64,000 nucleotides of DNA from Arthrobacter pullicola (lineage in GTDB: Bacteria; Actinomycetota; Actinomycetes; Actinomycetales; Micrococcaceae). Where the stretch lies: assembly GCF_014836875.1 (NCBI RefSeq), contig NZ_JACSQC010000004.1, positions 372,001 through 436,000 of the forward strand, given 5' to 3'. Below are positions 52,654 through 62,332 of this stretch, in pieces. Made by a program: the position numbers and the translations under genes. Position 1 is the first letter of the stretch, and the number at the start of each line of letters is the position of its first letter. A model generated the notes under the pieces. It was given only the letters and a program-made list of their open reading frames with translations. It ran no database searches and was not told where the DNA came from.

Positions 52654-54291
52654 ATGGCCGAATTGACCATCAACGCCGACGACGTCCGTAATGCGTTGAA
52701 TGAATTTGCGGCGTCCTACGAACCCGGAAACGCAGAGCGCGTTGAAGTTGGCCGCGTAACCACCGCCAGCGACGGCATTGCCCGTGTGGAGGGCCTGCCC
52801 TCCGTAATGGCGAACGAGCTGCTTCGGTTTGAGGACGGCACGCTGGGCCTGGCCCAGAACCTCGACACCCGTGAAATCGGCGTCGTTGTGCTTGGCGATT
52901 TTGGCGGCATCGAAGAAGGCCAGGAAGTTCACCGCACCGGTGAAGTCCTGTCCGTCCCCGTTGGGGATGCCTTCCTGGGCCGCGTCGTCGATCCGCTGGG
53001 CGAGCCCATGGATGACATGGGTCCGATCCAGGCTGAAGCCCGCCGTGCACTGGAACTCCAGGCGCCGGGCGTTACCCAGCGTAAGTCGGTTCACGAACCG
53101 CTTCAGACCGGCCTGAAGGCCATCGACGCGATGATCCCGGTCGGCCGCGGCCAGCGCCAGCTGATCATTGGTGACCGCAAGACGGGCAAGACTGCCCTCG
53201 CCGTCGACACCATCCTGAACCAGCGGGCCAACTGGGCCTCGGGCGACACCAACAAGCAGGTGCGCTGCATCTACGTGGCCATCGGCCAGAAGGCGTCCAC
53301 GATCGCTGAGATCAAGCGGACCCTCGAAGATGCCGGCGCCATGGAGTACACCACGATCGTGGCCTCCCCGGCGTCCGACCCCGCAGGCTTCAAGTACCTG
53401 GCACCGTACGCCGGCTCGGCCATCGGCCAGCACTGGATGTACGGCGGCAAGCACGTTCTGATCATCTTTGATGATCTGTCGAAGCAGGCTGAAGCCTACC
53501 GTGCAGTGTCGCTGCTGCTGCGCCGCCCGCCGGGACGCGAAGCCTACCCGGGCGACGTTTTCTACTTGCACTCCCGCCTGCTGGAGCGTTGCGCAAAGCT
53601 CTCCGACGAGCTCGGCGCAGGCTCGATGACCGGCCTGCCGATCATCGAGACCAAGGCAAACGACGTCTCGGCCTACATCCCGACCAACGTCATCTCCATC
53701 ACCGACGGCCAGATCTTCCTGCAGTCGGACCTCTTCAACGCCAACCAGCGCCCCGCAGTGGACGTCGGTATCTCGGTGTCCCGCGTTGGCGGTGCCGCCC
53801 AGCAGAAGGCCATGAAGAAGGTTTCCGGTACCTTGAAGCTGGAACTGGCCCAGTACCGCGACATGCAGGCATTCGCCATGTTCGCCTCTGACCTGGATGC
53901 GGCTTCCCGCCAGCAGCTGACCCGCGGCGCACGCCTGATGGAACTGCTGAAGCAGGGCCAGTACGCACCCTTCCCGGTCGAAGACCAGGTTGTGTCCATC
54001 TGGGCCGGCACCAACGGTTACCTCGACGACGTTCCGGTGGAAGATGTCCGCCGTTTCGAAGCCGAGTTCCTTGACCACGTCCGCCACTCTTCGAAGGTCC
54101 TCACCGTTCTGGCTGAGACCAACAAGCTCGAAGATTCCACGGTGGATGAACTCAAGACCCTTATCACCGACTTCAAGCAGGGTTTCTTCGGCGAAGGTGA
54201 CAACCGCATGGTTGCCGCCGGACACGAGGAAGCTGCGGCTCTGGACGGGGATGCAGTCGACCAGGAAAAGATCGTCAAGCAGAAGCGCTAG
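52654..54291 (+). CDS. atpA: F-type ATP synthase subunit alpha
   Basis: A 545-residue regulatory/non-catalytic F1 subunit. The beta-barrel N-terminal domain is followed by Walker [14 protein letters not shown], and the signature [17 protein letters not shown]. The C-terminal extension ([24 protein letters not shown]) is typical of actinobacterial alpha subunits. The ATG at 52654 follows GGAGAGCAGGG. It lies about 100 nt from atpH. Confidence 0.97.
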   Translation: MAELTINADDVRNALNEFAASYEPGNAERVEVGRVTTASDGIARVEGLPSVMANELLRFEDGTLGLAQNLDTREIGVVVLGDFGGIEEGQEVHRTGEVLSVPVGDAFLGRVVDPLGEPMDDMGPIQAEARRALELQAPGVTQRKSVHEPLQTGLKAIDAMIPVGRGQRQLIIGDRKTGKTALAVDTILNQRANWASGDTNKQVRCIYVAIGQKASTIAEIKRTLEDAGAMEYTTIVASPASDPAGFKYLAPYAGSAIGQHWMYGGKHVLIIFDDLSKQAEAYRAVSLLLRRPPGREAYPGDVFYLHSRLLERCAKLSDELGAGSMTGLPIIETKANDVSAYIPTNVISITDGQIFLQSDLFNANQRPAVDVGISVSRVGGAAQQKAMKKVSGTLKLELAQYRDMQAFAMFASDLDAASRQQLTRGARLMELLKQGQYAPFPVEDQVVSIWAGTNGYLDDVPVEDVRRFEAEFLDHVRHSSKVLTVLAETNKLEDSTVDELKTLITDFKQGFFGEGDNRMVAAGHEEAAALDGDAVDQEKIVKQKR

Positions 54292-54300
54292 CGGCTTCCA

Positions 54301-54334
54301 GGTTCCGCGGCCGGTTCACGCCGGCCGCGGAACC
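54301..54334 (+). promoter_or_regulatory. Perfect hairpin between atpA and atpG
   Basis: Fourteen-base perfect arms GGTTCCGCGGCCGG and complement around TTCACG, starting 9 nt after the atpA stop. No T-run follows, so read-through with mRNA stabilisation or attenuation is likelier than full termination. Confidence 0.7.
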
Positions 54335-54388
54335 TCTGCCCCTTGCCTTAGCCCCTAGTTCAAAACACTAGGAACCGAAAGGAAAAGT

Positions 54389-55282
54389 ATGGGAGCCCAA
54401 ATTCGGGTCTACCGCCAGAAGATCGCCTCGACCACGTCGATGCAGAAGATCTTCAAGGCGATGGAGCTGATTGCTGCCTCTCGCATTGGAAAGGCCCGCA
54501 CCCGCGTAGCCGCGGCGCTGCCTTATTCCAACGCGATCACCCGTGCCGTTTCTGCTGTGGCGTCCCAGTCGGAGATCGATCACCCGCTGACGACCGAACC
54601 GGAGCAGATCCGCCGGGCGGCAGTGGTCGTTATGACTTCCGACCGTGGTCTTGCCGGGTCGTACTCCGCAGGCGTCCTGAAGCAGAGCGAATCACTGAAT
54701 GAATTGCTCCGTGAAGAGGGCAAAGAAATCAAGACCTACCTGGTGGGACGCAAGGCCCAGGCGTACTACGACTTCCGTGACCGTGCTTATGAGCGCGTGT
54801 GGACCGGCGGTACAGATGCGCCCGAGTTTGAGACTGCCCGGGAAATCGGCAAAGCACTCCTCGATGACTTCAATACGGCCTACGAAGACGGCGGCGTGGA
54901 TGAAATCCACATCGTGTTCACGCGCTTCAAGTCCATGGTTGTCCAGGAACCCGGAGTCATCCGGCTCCTGCCGCTGGAAGTTGTCGAAGAAGAAGCAGGC
55001 GCTGAAACCGAGCTCCTGCCCCTCTACGAATACGAGCCCGAGCCGGAGAAGGTCCTTGATGCCCTGCTGCCGCGCTACATCGAGTCGCGCATCTTCGCAG
55101 CAATGCTCCAGGCCGCCGCTTCCGAGCTCGCAGCCCGCCAGCGTGCCATGAAGTCCGCAGGGGACAACGCCTCCGACCTTATTAAGAAGTACACGCGACT
55201 TCGCAATAACGCCCGTCAGGCCGAAATCACCCAGGAGCTCTCCGAGATCGTGGCAGGTGCGGACGCGCTCAGCGCCTCCTAA
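54389..55282 (+). CDS. atpG: F-type ATP synthase subunit gamma
   Basis: A 297-residue central-stalk subunit. Long N- and C-terminal helices are seen in [33 protein letters not shown] and [34 protein letters not shown]. The central Rossmann-like domain has [20 protein letters not shown]. The start follows CCGAAAGGAAA. Confidence 0.97.
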   Translation: MGAQIRVYRQKIASTTSMQKIFKAMELIAASRIGKARTRVAAALPYSNAITRAVSAVASQSEIDHPLTTEPEQIRRAAVVVMTSDRGLAGSYSAGVLKQSESLNELLREEGKEIKTYLVGRKAQAYYDFRDRAYERVWTGGTDAPEFETAREIGKALLDDFNTAYEDGGVDEIHIVFTRFKSMVVQEPGVIRLLPLEVVEEEAGAETELLPLYEYEPEPEKVLDALLPRYIESRIFAAMLQAAASELAARQRAMKSAGDNASDLIKKYTRLRNNARQAEITQELSEIVAGADALSAS

Positions 55283-55340
55283 CCTGCAGGTCCCGGACCA
55301 AGAGGTCCACCAGTAAAAACTTAGCCCACACGCCATCTAA

Positions 55341-56822
<1,482 letters not shown>

Positions 56823-56827
56823 GCCCC

Positions 56828-57121
56828 ATGGCTGAAACTGCTGAACTCGAAGTCGAAATTGTCGCGGCAGACCACTTTGTGTGGTCCGGTGCGGCGAAGA
56901 TGGTCAAGGCACGCACCGCGGACGGCGAAATCGGGATCCTTCCCGGCCACTCTCCGGTGCTGGCGATCCTGGCCGAAGGCGAGCTGGCCATCGAGCCGGT
57001 GTCCGGCAGCCGGATCACGGTTGGGGTCGACGGCGGTTTCTTCTCCGTTGACAGCAACCGCGTGGTCATTGTCGCGGATAACGCGCAGTTGAACGACGCA
57101 GCCAACGCTGGGACCCGCTGA
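56828..57121 (+). CDS. atpC: F-type ATP synthase subunit epsilon
   Basis: A 97-residue epsilon subunit. Only the N-terminal beta-sandwich is present (LEVEIVAADHFVWSGAAKMVKARTADGEIGILPGHSPVLAILAEG). The C-terminal inhibitory helix pair is truncated, as in many actinobacteria. It begins 5 nt after atpD. Confidence 0.95.
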   Translation: MAETAELEVEIVAADHFVWSGAAKMVKARTADGEIGILPGHSPVLAILAEGELAIEPVSGSRITVGVDGGFFSVDSNRVVIVADNAQLNDAANAGTR

Positions 57122-57130
57122 CCCTAACCA

Positions 57131-57559
57131 ATGGACAGTACCTACGTGTTCCTTGCACTGGCAGCGCTCTTCGCGCTGCTGGTCCTGGCAACGGCACTTT
57201 TCTGGGTACGCCGCACACAGCTGCGGCGTACCCTGGGTACCTTTGACGCCTCCATTTGCCTCCCGCCCGGCGGGTGGCGGATGGGGGTTTGCCGTTATAC
57301 GGACACCCATCTGGAATGGCTCCGCCTGCTTTCGCTGAGCCCGCGCCCGCCGTACCGTTTCCTCCGAAGCTCCCTGGAGATTAAGGGGTGGCGCCAGCCC
57401 ACCGAGGCTGAGCGGGCCCGGATCCAGCCGGGAGCTCTGGTGGTAACGCTTGAGTACGAAGGGCGTGAACTGCTCATCGCCATGAAGTACGACGTCTACA
57501 CCGGCCTGTCCTCCTGGCTGGAGGCCGGACCGGTGATCGGTATCGGGACCTGGCGTTAG
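57131..57559 (+). CDS. DUF2550 family membrane protein
   Basis: A 142-residue protein with one N-terminal helix (YVFLALAALFALLVLATALFW) and a cytoplasmic beta-rich domain containing RRTLGTFDASICLPPGGWRMGVCRY and RIQPGALVVTLEYEGRELLIAM. The DUF2550 family occupies the same place between atpC and murA across actinobacteria. Function unknown; a PH-like fold is plausible. It starts 9 nt after atpC and is probably the last gene of the operon. Confidence 0.85.
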   Translation: MDSTYVFLALAALFALLVLATALFWVRRTQLRRTLGTFDASICLPPGGWRMGVCRYTDTHLEWLRLLSLSPRPPYRFLRSSLEIKGWRQPTEAERARIQPGALVVTLEYEGRELLIAMKYDVYTGLSSWLEAGPVIGIGTWR

Positions 57560-57579
57560 CCGTCGAATCCGGAATGCAT

Positions 57580-57611
57580 GAAGGCGCAGGGAAAATGTTC
57601 CCTGCGCCTTC
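57580..57611 (+). terminator. Terminator of the atp operon
   Basis: Fourteen-base perfect arms GAAGGCGCAGGGAA and complement around AATG, 20 nt after the DUF2550 stop. The following sequence is GCTGTATCC, without a clear T-run. Confidence 0.7.
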
Positions 57612-57665
57612 GCTGTATCCTCCCTGTGTACTTAGGCGTGGGCGGCTGCGTCCTAGTATGGAGGG

Positions 57666-58931
57666 ATGGAAGACGTCATTGTTGCCACCGGTCCCTGCAC
57701 GCTCAACGGCTCGGTGACGGTCCCCGGAGCGAAGAACAGCGTCCTCAAACTCATGGCGGCTACGCTGCTGGCCGAAGGCCGCTCCACCATCACGAATGTG
57801 CCCAATATCCAGGATGTCTGGATCATGGCGGAACTGCTCCGGCGGCTGGGCTGCGCTGTGGACTACGACGCCGATGCCGGCGAGGTGCGGATTGATGTGC
57901 CCGCCGTTCCGGGCCATCAGGCGGACTACGACCTGGTCCGTGCCATGCGCGCGTCCATATCGGTGCTGGGGCCCCTGGTGGCCCGGTGCAGGCGTGCCGA
58001 AGTCGCGCTCCCGGGAGGCGACGCCATCGGGTCGCGCGGGCTGGACATGCACCGTGCCGGGCTCGAAGCCATGGGCACCACGATCACCATCGACCACGGC
58101 TATCTGGTGGCCTCGGTGCCCCAGGGGCTGCAGGGGGCCCGCCACATCCTGGACTTTCCCTCCGTGGGGGCGACGGAGAATATTATGATGGCTGCCACCC
58201 TGGCCAACGGCACCACCGTGATCGACAATGCTGCACGGGAACCGGAAATCACCGACATCGCTGAAATGCTCAATTCAATGGGTGCCAGGATCAGCGGCGT
58301 GGGCACCAATACGCTGCAGATTGAGGGCGTGGAGAAGCTGACGCCGGTGGAACACCGGGTGGTGCCCGACCGGATCGTCGCCGGGACGTGGGCCTTCGCC
58401 GCAGCTATCACGGGCGGCAGCATCGAAGTCCGCCGCGCGGATCCGCAGGCACTGACCGTTGTCCTGGACAAGCTGGTGCAGGCAGGCTGCGCGGTGGAGC
58501 TCTCCGAGGACGGGTTTACCGTGAAGGGACCGTCCCGCCCGGAACCGATCAATGTCTCGACCCTGCCGTACCCCGGTTTCCCCACGGATCTGCAACCCTT
58601 CGTTGTGGCGCTCAACGCTGTGTCCACGGGCTCCGGGATGGTGACTGAGAATGTTTTCGAAGCCCGCTGGGGTTTCACCTCGGAGCTGGCGCGGCTGGGC
58701 GCAGTGGTCCGGCTCGATGGACACCACGCCCTGATCCAGGGGGTTCCTCTGCTTTCCGGCGCTCCGGTCGAAGCCAACGACATCCGCGCCGGCGCTGCCC
58801 TGGTGATTGCGGGCCTGGCGGCTGAAGGGACCACGGAGGTACGCGGCGTCGACCACATTGACCGCGGATATGAACGCTTTATGGAAAGCCTGCGCGGCCT
58901 CGGGGCCAACGTGATGCGGCGCCGGAGCTAA
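57666..58931 (+). CDS. murA: UDP-N-acetylglucosamine 1-carboxyvinyltransferase
   Basis: A 421-residue enzyme of the first committed peptidoglycan step. GAKNSVLKLMAATLLAEG holds the PEP-contact Lys. The catalytic loop reads LPGGDAIGSRGLDMH, with Asp119 where most bacteria have Cys. The C-terminus includes DIRAGAALVIAGLAAEG and DRGYERFMESLRGLGA. The Asp form, shared with mycobacteria, is not alkylated by fosfomycin. A TAGTAT hexamer 7 nt upstream suggests a leaderless transcript. Confidence 0.97.
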   Translation: MEDVIVATGPCTLNGSVTVPGAKNSVLKLMAATLLAEGRSTITNVPNIQDVWIMAELLRRLGCAVDYDADAGEVRIDVPAVPGHQADYDLVRAMRASISVLGPLVARCRRAEVALPGGDAIGSRGLDMHRAGLEAMGTTITIDHGYLVASVPQGLQGARHILDFPSVGATENIMMAATLANGTTVIDNAAREPEITDIAEMLNSMGARISGVGTNTLQIEGVEKLTPVEHRVVPDRIVAGTWAFAAAITGGSIEVRRADPQALTVVLDKLVQAGCAVELSEDGFTVKGPSRPEPINVSTLPYPGFPTDLQPFVVALNAVSTGSGMVTENVFEARWGFTSELARLGAVVRLDGHHALIQGVPLLSGAPVEANDIRAGAALVIAGLAAEGTTEVRGVDHIDRGYERFMESLRGLGANVMRRRS

Positions 58932-59053
58932 CTCCGCGGGCGGGGGACACCGCGGTCCGGCGGGGCGGTTGGCCCGCTGAGCGTGCCGTTACGGCGGCTG
59001 TTGTGCGCGGAGGCTGTTGTGCCCGGAGGCCCGCGGAACCGATGATGATGTGA

Positions 59054-59095
59054 CACAACAAAGGCGGAGACCAATTGGTCTCCGCCTTTGTTGTG
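59054..59095. terminator. 42-bp perfect palindrome between murA and cspA
   Basis: A perfect palindrome of 21-base arms, centred on CCAATTGG and containing GGCGGAGACC/GGTCTCCGCC. It lies 8 nt past the cspA stop and serves as a terminator for cspA, probably also for murA. Confidence 0.8.
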
Positions 59096-59103
59096 CGAAG
59101 AGA

Positions 59104-59307
59104 CTAGACGGCGGTGACGCCGGTGGCCTGGGGGCCCTTGGCGCCCTGGCCGATCTCGAATTCAACGCGCTGGTTCTCGTCGAGGGTCTTGAAGCCGTTC
59201 GACTGGATTTCCGAGTAGTGGACGAAAACGTCACCGTCGGAATCATCCGGGGTAATGAAGCCGAAACCCTTTTCGGCGTTAAACCATTTTACGGTTCCCT
59301 GTGCCAT
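59104..59307 (-). CDS. cspA: Cold-shock protein (CspA family)
   Basis: A 67-residue single-stranded nucleic-acid-binding protein. RNP1 is KGFGFI, RNP2 is VFVHY, within [20 protein letters not shown]. It acts as an RNA chaperone. A long 5' leader of about 150-190 nt precedes it, as is usual for cspA-type genes subject to cold regulation. The start follows AAGGAGACAGGCAA. Confidence 0.95.
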   Translation of the reverse strand: MAQGTVKWFNAEKGFGFITPDDSDGDVFVHYSEIQSNGFKTLDENQRVEFEIGQGAKGPQATGVTAV

Positions 59308-59501
59308 TTGCCTGTCTCCTTTATTGCTGGAACTGAACCGGCACACCGCGTGCCTGTGGTTGTTACCGAAGCGGGAAGTCCAGGTTCCCTGCCGGACGGC
59401 AGTTCCTACAGGAGCTTCACGCTCGCAACCGTCTTGCGAGCATGAAAATACACCTACACAAAGACTGCCTATAGCGTTACATACGGCCATACACCCGTCA
59501 A
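59308..59501 (-). promoter_or_regulatory. cspA long 5' leader and possible promoter
   Basis: About 190 nt with no gene. TTGACG (59501-59496 on the minus strand) is a possible -35, followed at reasonable spacing by TAACGC/GCTATA. The leader could fold into a temperature-dependent structure, as in other csp genes. From 59502 to 59646 I see nothing except a weak hairpin ACTGT-CTAA-ACAGT near 59624. Confidence 0.45.
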
Positions 59502-59646
59502 CGGATTCGGCGAAAAATCTGCAGAATCTTTTGGCCGTTTATATTCCGGGTTGCCGGCCCGTATTCGGCCGGATCAATCGGCAGGGAAAGCGCCGGTAAC
59601 AGCCGCAGGGAGCGATCAGGCAGAACTGTCTAAACAGTCAGATCAG

Positions 59647-60342
59647 TCAGAACAGGCGCGAGGCGCTGTCATCCACGCCGCGCATTTCGTCATAGTCCAG
59701 GGTGAGGCAGTCAATGCCGCGGTCGGCAGCCAGGACCTTCGCCTGGGGCTTGATCTGCTGGGCCGCAAACACGCCGCGCACGGGTGCCAGCAGCGGATCC
59801 CGGTTCAGCAGTTCCAGGTAACGGGTCAGCTGTTCCACGCCATCAATGTCGCCGCGGCGCTTCAGTTCGACCGCCACGGTGGCACCGGCGGCGTCGCGGG
59901 CCAGGATGTCCACCGGACCGATCGCGGTCATGTACTCCCGGCGGATCAGTGTGTAGCCCTCGCCAAGCTTCGTGATCTGCTCAGCGAGCAGCCGCTGGAG
60001 GTCCGCCTCCACACCGTCCTTGATCAGCCCAGGATCCGTCCCCAGGTCATGGGCAACGTCAGAGAGGTGCTCATACACGCTGATCACCAGCTTGTCGTCC
60101 GTTTTGGCGCTTTGGACGTTCCAGACCTCGACGACGCCGGCCTCGGCATCGTCGGCGCCCGGTTCGGTGATGCGCAGGGTCGCCGGCGGACTCATCCAGT
60201 TCAGCGGCTTGTAGGAGCCGCCGTCGGAATGAATCAGGACGGAGCCGTCCGCCTTCACCATGAGAAGGCGGGTAGCCAGGGGCAGATGGGCACGGAGGCG
60301 GCCGATGTAGTCAACAGAGCAGCGGGCTATCACTAAACGCAC
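59647..60342 (-). CDS. nucS: Mismatch-specific endonuclease NucS (EndoMS)
   Basis: A 231-residue nuclease performing non-canonical mismatch repair in actinobacteria lacking MutS/MutL. The N-terminal DNA-binding/dimerisation domain has [29 protein letters not shown]. The nuclease domain has [36 protein letters not shown], with the PD-(D/E)xK catalytic residues in DILARD and ELKR. The C-terminal DSASRLF resembles the beta-clamp-binding end of the family. GTG start. The location near the atp operon and murA is conserved in mycobacteria. Confidence 0.95.
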   Translation of the reverse strand: MRLVIARCSVDYIGRLRAHLPLATRLLMVKADGSVLIHSDGGSYKPLNWMSPPATLRITEPGADDAEAGVVEVWNVQSAKTDDKLVISVYEHLSDVAHDLGTDPGLIKDGVEADLQRLLAEQITKLGEGYTLIRREYMTAIGPVDILARDAAGATVAVELKRRGDIDGVEQLTRYLELLNRDPLLAPVRGVFAAQQIKPQAKVLAADRGIDCLTLDYDEMRGVDDSASRLF

Positions 60343-60381
60343 AGTTGCACTTTACCGGCTCCGCTGCGGCAAGATGGATTT

Positions 60382-60741
60382 ATGCCCCGTTCCAACCAGC
60401 CCCGGCGCCGGCTGCCCGCCTCTGCGACGGCTGCCGGCCGCAACGCCCGCCGCAAATGGGCTGCCCCCGCCCCGGACATTGACCTTGACCGGGCACGGGT
60501 CGGGCTGCCGGAACGTGAGAGTGCGGCCGACGGCGAGTGGTCGGTGCGCCGCATCACCGCCCGCAACGCTGCGAAGGACTACCGCTGTCCCGGATGCGGG
60601 CAGGTCATTCCGCCCGGGGTTGAGCACCTGGTGGTGTGGCAGGAGGATTCGCTCCTGGGGCGGCAGACAGCGGTGGAAGACCGCCGGCACTGGCACGCCC
60701 GCTGCTGGCAGACCCGGCCGGGCTCCGGCCGCCGGCGCTAA
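60382..60741 (+). CDS. Zinc-ribbon protein, unknown function
   Basis: A 119-residue basic protein. The N-terminal 40 residues are Arg/Pro/Ala-rich and likely disordered. The C-terminal domain has YRCPGCGQVIPPGVEHLVVW and RRHWHARCW, giving CxxC plus His/His/Cys as probable zinc ligands. Actinobacterial relatives are usually annotated hypothetical or ATP/GTP-binding protein without support. It is divergent from nucS (39 nt apart). Confidence 0.75.
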   Translation: MPRSNQPRRRLPASATAAGRNARRKWAAPAPDIDLDRARVGLPERESAADGEWSVRRITARNAAKDYRCPGCGQVIPPGVEHLVVWQEDSLLGRQTAVEDRRHWHARCWQTRPGSGRRR

Positions 60742-60755
60742 GCCGGCCGGGCCGT

Positions 60756-62066
60756 CTAGCGCCTGTCCTGCTGGGCGATGACAACTTCCTTCATCAGCAG
60801 CAGCACTGCTGCTGCCGTCGGAATGGCAATCAGGGCACCGAGGACGCCCAGCAGCGTCCCACCGGCGATGACGGCGATGACAGCTACTGCTCCGGGGACC
60901 GCCACCGCACGCTGCATCACCCGGGGGGAGACGAAGTAGGCCTCGAACTGCAGATAGGCCATGTAGAGGATGGCGAAGACCACAGCCGTCTGCCAGCTCG
61001 CCGTCAGCGCCACGAGGGAGACCAGGACCAGGGCGATCGGCGGGCCGACCAGCGGAATGAACGCCAGCAGTGCTACGACGAAGGCCAGCAGCACTGAGAA
61101 CGGCACCCCGGTAATCGTCATGATGACAAAGGCGTACAGCGCATCGAGGAGCGCTACAAAGCCCTGTCCTATGACGTAGTTGCCAACGCTCCCGGTAATT
61201 TCCTCCGAGAGTGCTTCCACCCGCCGGCGCCGGCTGCGCGGCGCGAGCCGGTAGGCCCACTTCTTCATGGACGGCAGTGAGGCAAGGAAATACAGGGTCA
61301 GGACCAGGATGATCAGCGCACCAAAGAGACCATTGGCAATCACCGAGCCGACGCTGAGTACCCCGCCGAATATCCCGCCAACGGCGTCTGCGTTGGAGAA
61401 GAACTTCTGCACTTCCTCATCGACGCGTTCCCGGATCTGGAACTGGCGCTCCACGGACACAAAGAAATCCGAGGAGAGGAACCGGTCCACATAGCCGGGA
61501 GCAGCATTGACGATCTCCGTGGTCTGGCTGACGATCGTGGGGATCAGGGTGGCGAAGAACCCGGCAACGGCACCGGCCACCAGCAGGACGGTGATGGCAA
61601 TTCCGGCTGCCCGCGGCACGCCGCGGGCACTGAGCCAGCGGACCACGGGATCAAGGCCCAGTGCGATGAAAAGCGCCGCCCCGATCCAGACCAGCAGCTC
61701 ACCGACATTGGTGACGATGAAGAACAGCAGCAGCGCGAAGCCAACACCGACAGTAAACATAAATCCGAACCGGATCGGATGCCCCTCCGGGCCGCGGCCA
61801 CCGGTAAAAGGCGCCGGAGCGCCGCCGAACCGGCGCCGTTCGTCGGAGAGCTCCGCGTCCTCATCCACCGCGGGTGCCGGTATGCGCCCCTGGTCTCCAT
61901 CCTCCGGCGGGACATCGAAGCGAGGGCGCGGACGTGCGCCGGGCACGTGGGAAAGCAGCTGCCTGAACAGGGAGCCGGGCTCCCTGGCACGGCCCGGCTT
62001 CTCGGCGTCTTTGCCGGGGGCGGGGAGTGGCTCGTCGACGGGCAGATCCCGGTCGTCCTCGCTCAT
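60756..62066 (-). CDS. AI-2E-family transporter (PerM/YdiK-like permease)
   Basis: A 436-residue membrane protein with eight predicted helices after an acidic, Pro/Arg-rich N-terminal 100 residues. Family features include GAALFIALGLDPVVRWLSARGVPRAAGI, the long extracytoplasmic segment around SDFFVSVERQFQIRERVDEEVQKF, and GVPFSVLLAFVVALLAFIPLVGPPIALVLVSLVAL. Members export autoinducer-2 or exchange Na+/H+, but most are uncharacterised. The ATG at 62066 follows GGAGAAAG; a longer frame to 62144 exists. Confidence 0.88.
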   Translation of the reverse strand: MSEDDRDLPVDEPLPAPGKDAEKPGRAREPGSLFRQLLSHVPGARPRPRFDVPPEDGDQGRIPAPAVDEDAELSDERRRFGGAPAPFTGGRGPEGHPIRFGFMFTVGVGFALLLFFIVTNVGELLVWIGAALFIALGLDPVVRWLSARGVPRAAGIAITVLLVAGAVAGFFATLIPTIVSQTTEIVNAAPGYVDRFLSSDFFVSVERQFQIRERVDEEVQKFFSNADAVGGIFGGVLSVGSVIANGLFGALIILVLTLYFLASLPSMKKWAYRLAPRSRRRRVEALSEEITGSVGNYVIGQGFVALLDALYAFVIMTITGVPFSVLLAFVVALLAFIPLVGPPIALVLVSLVALTASWQTAVVFAILYMAYLQFEAYFVSPRVMQRAVAVPGAVAVIAVIAGGTLLGVLGALIAIPTAAAVLLLMKEVVIAQQDRR

Positions 62067-62332
62067 CAGTGTCTTTCTCCCTGCATTGTGTGGCTGGTTG
62101 GGTCTGGTTCCGTGACTGTGCTGCGGCGCCAGATTATCAGTCATAGGCCGGGGAAGCGCGGCGGCCCGCTGCCGTAGGCTGGCTGGGGCCTGAGGACTGA
62201 AATGTGTTCTTTAAACGGATTTCGTTACCATAGGGTTATAAACCACCGCCATGCCGGTATCCATGGGGCCCGGAGTCCCCGTCACCGCTGCCTACAGGCG
62301 CGCGGAGGACCGTGAACGACGATAGGTAAGTT

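Noticed and set aside
59551-60336. 261-codon plus-strand frame opposite nucS
   Set aside because: It is antisense to an intact, recognisable NucS and lacks a translation signal.
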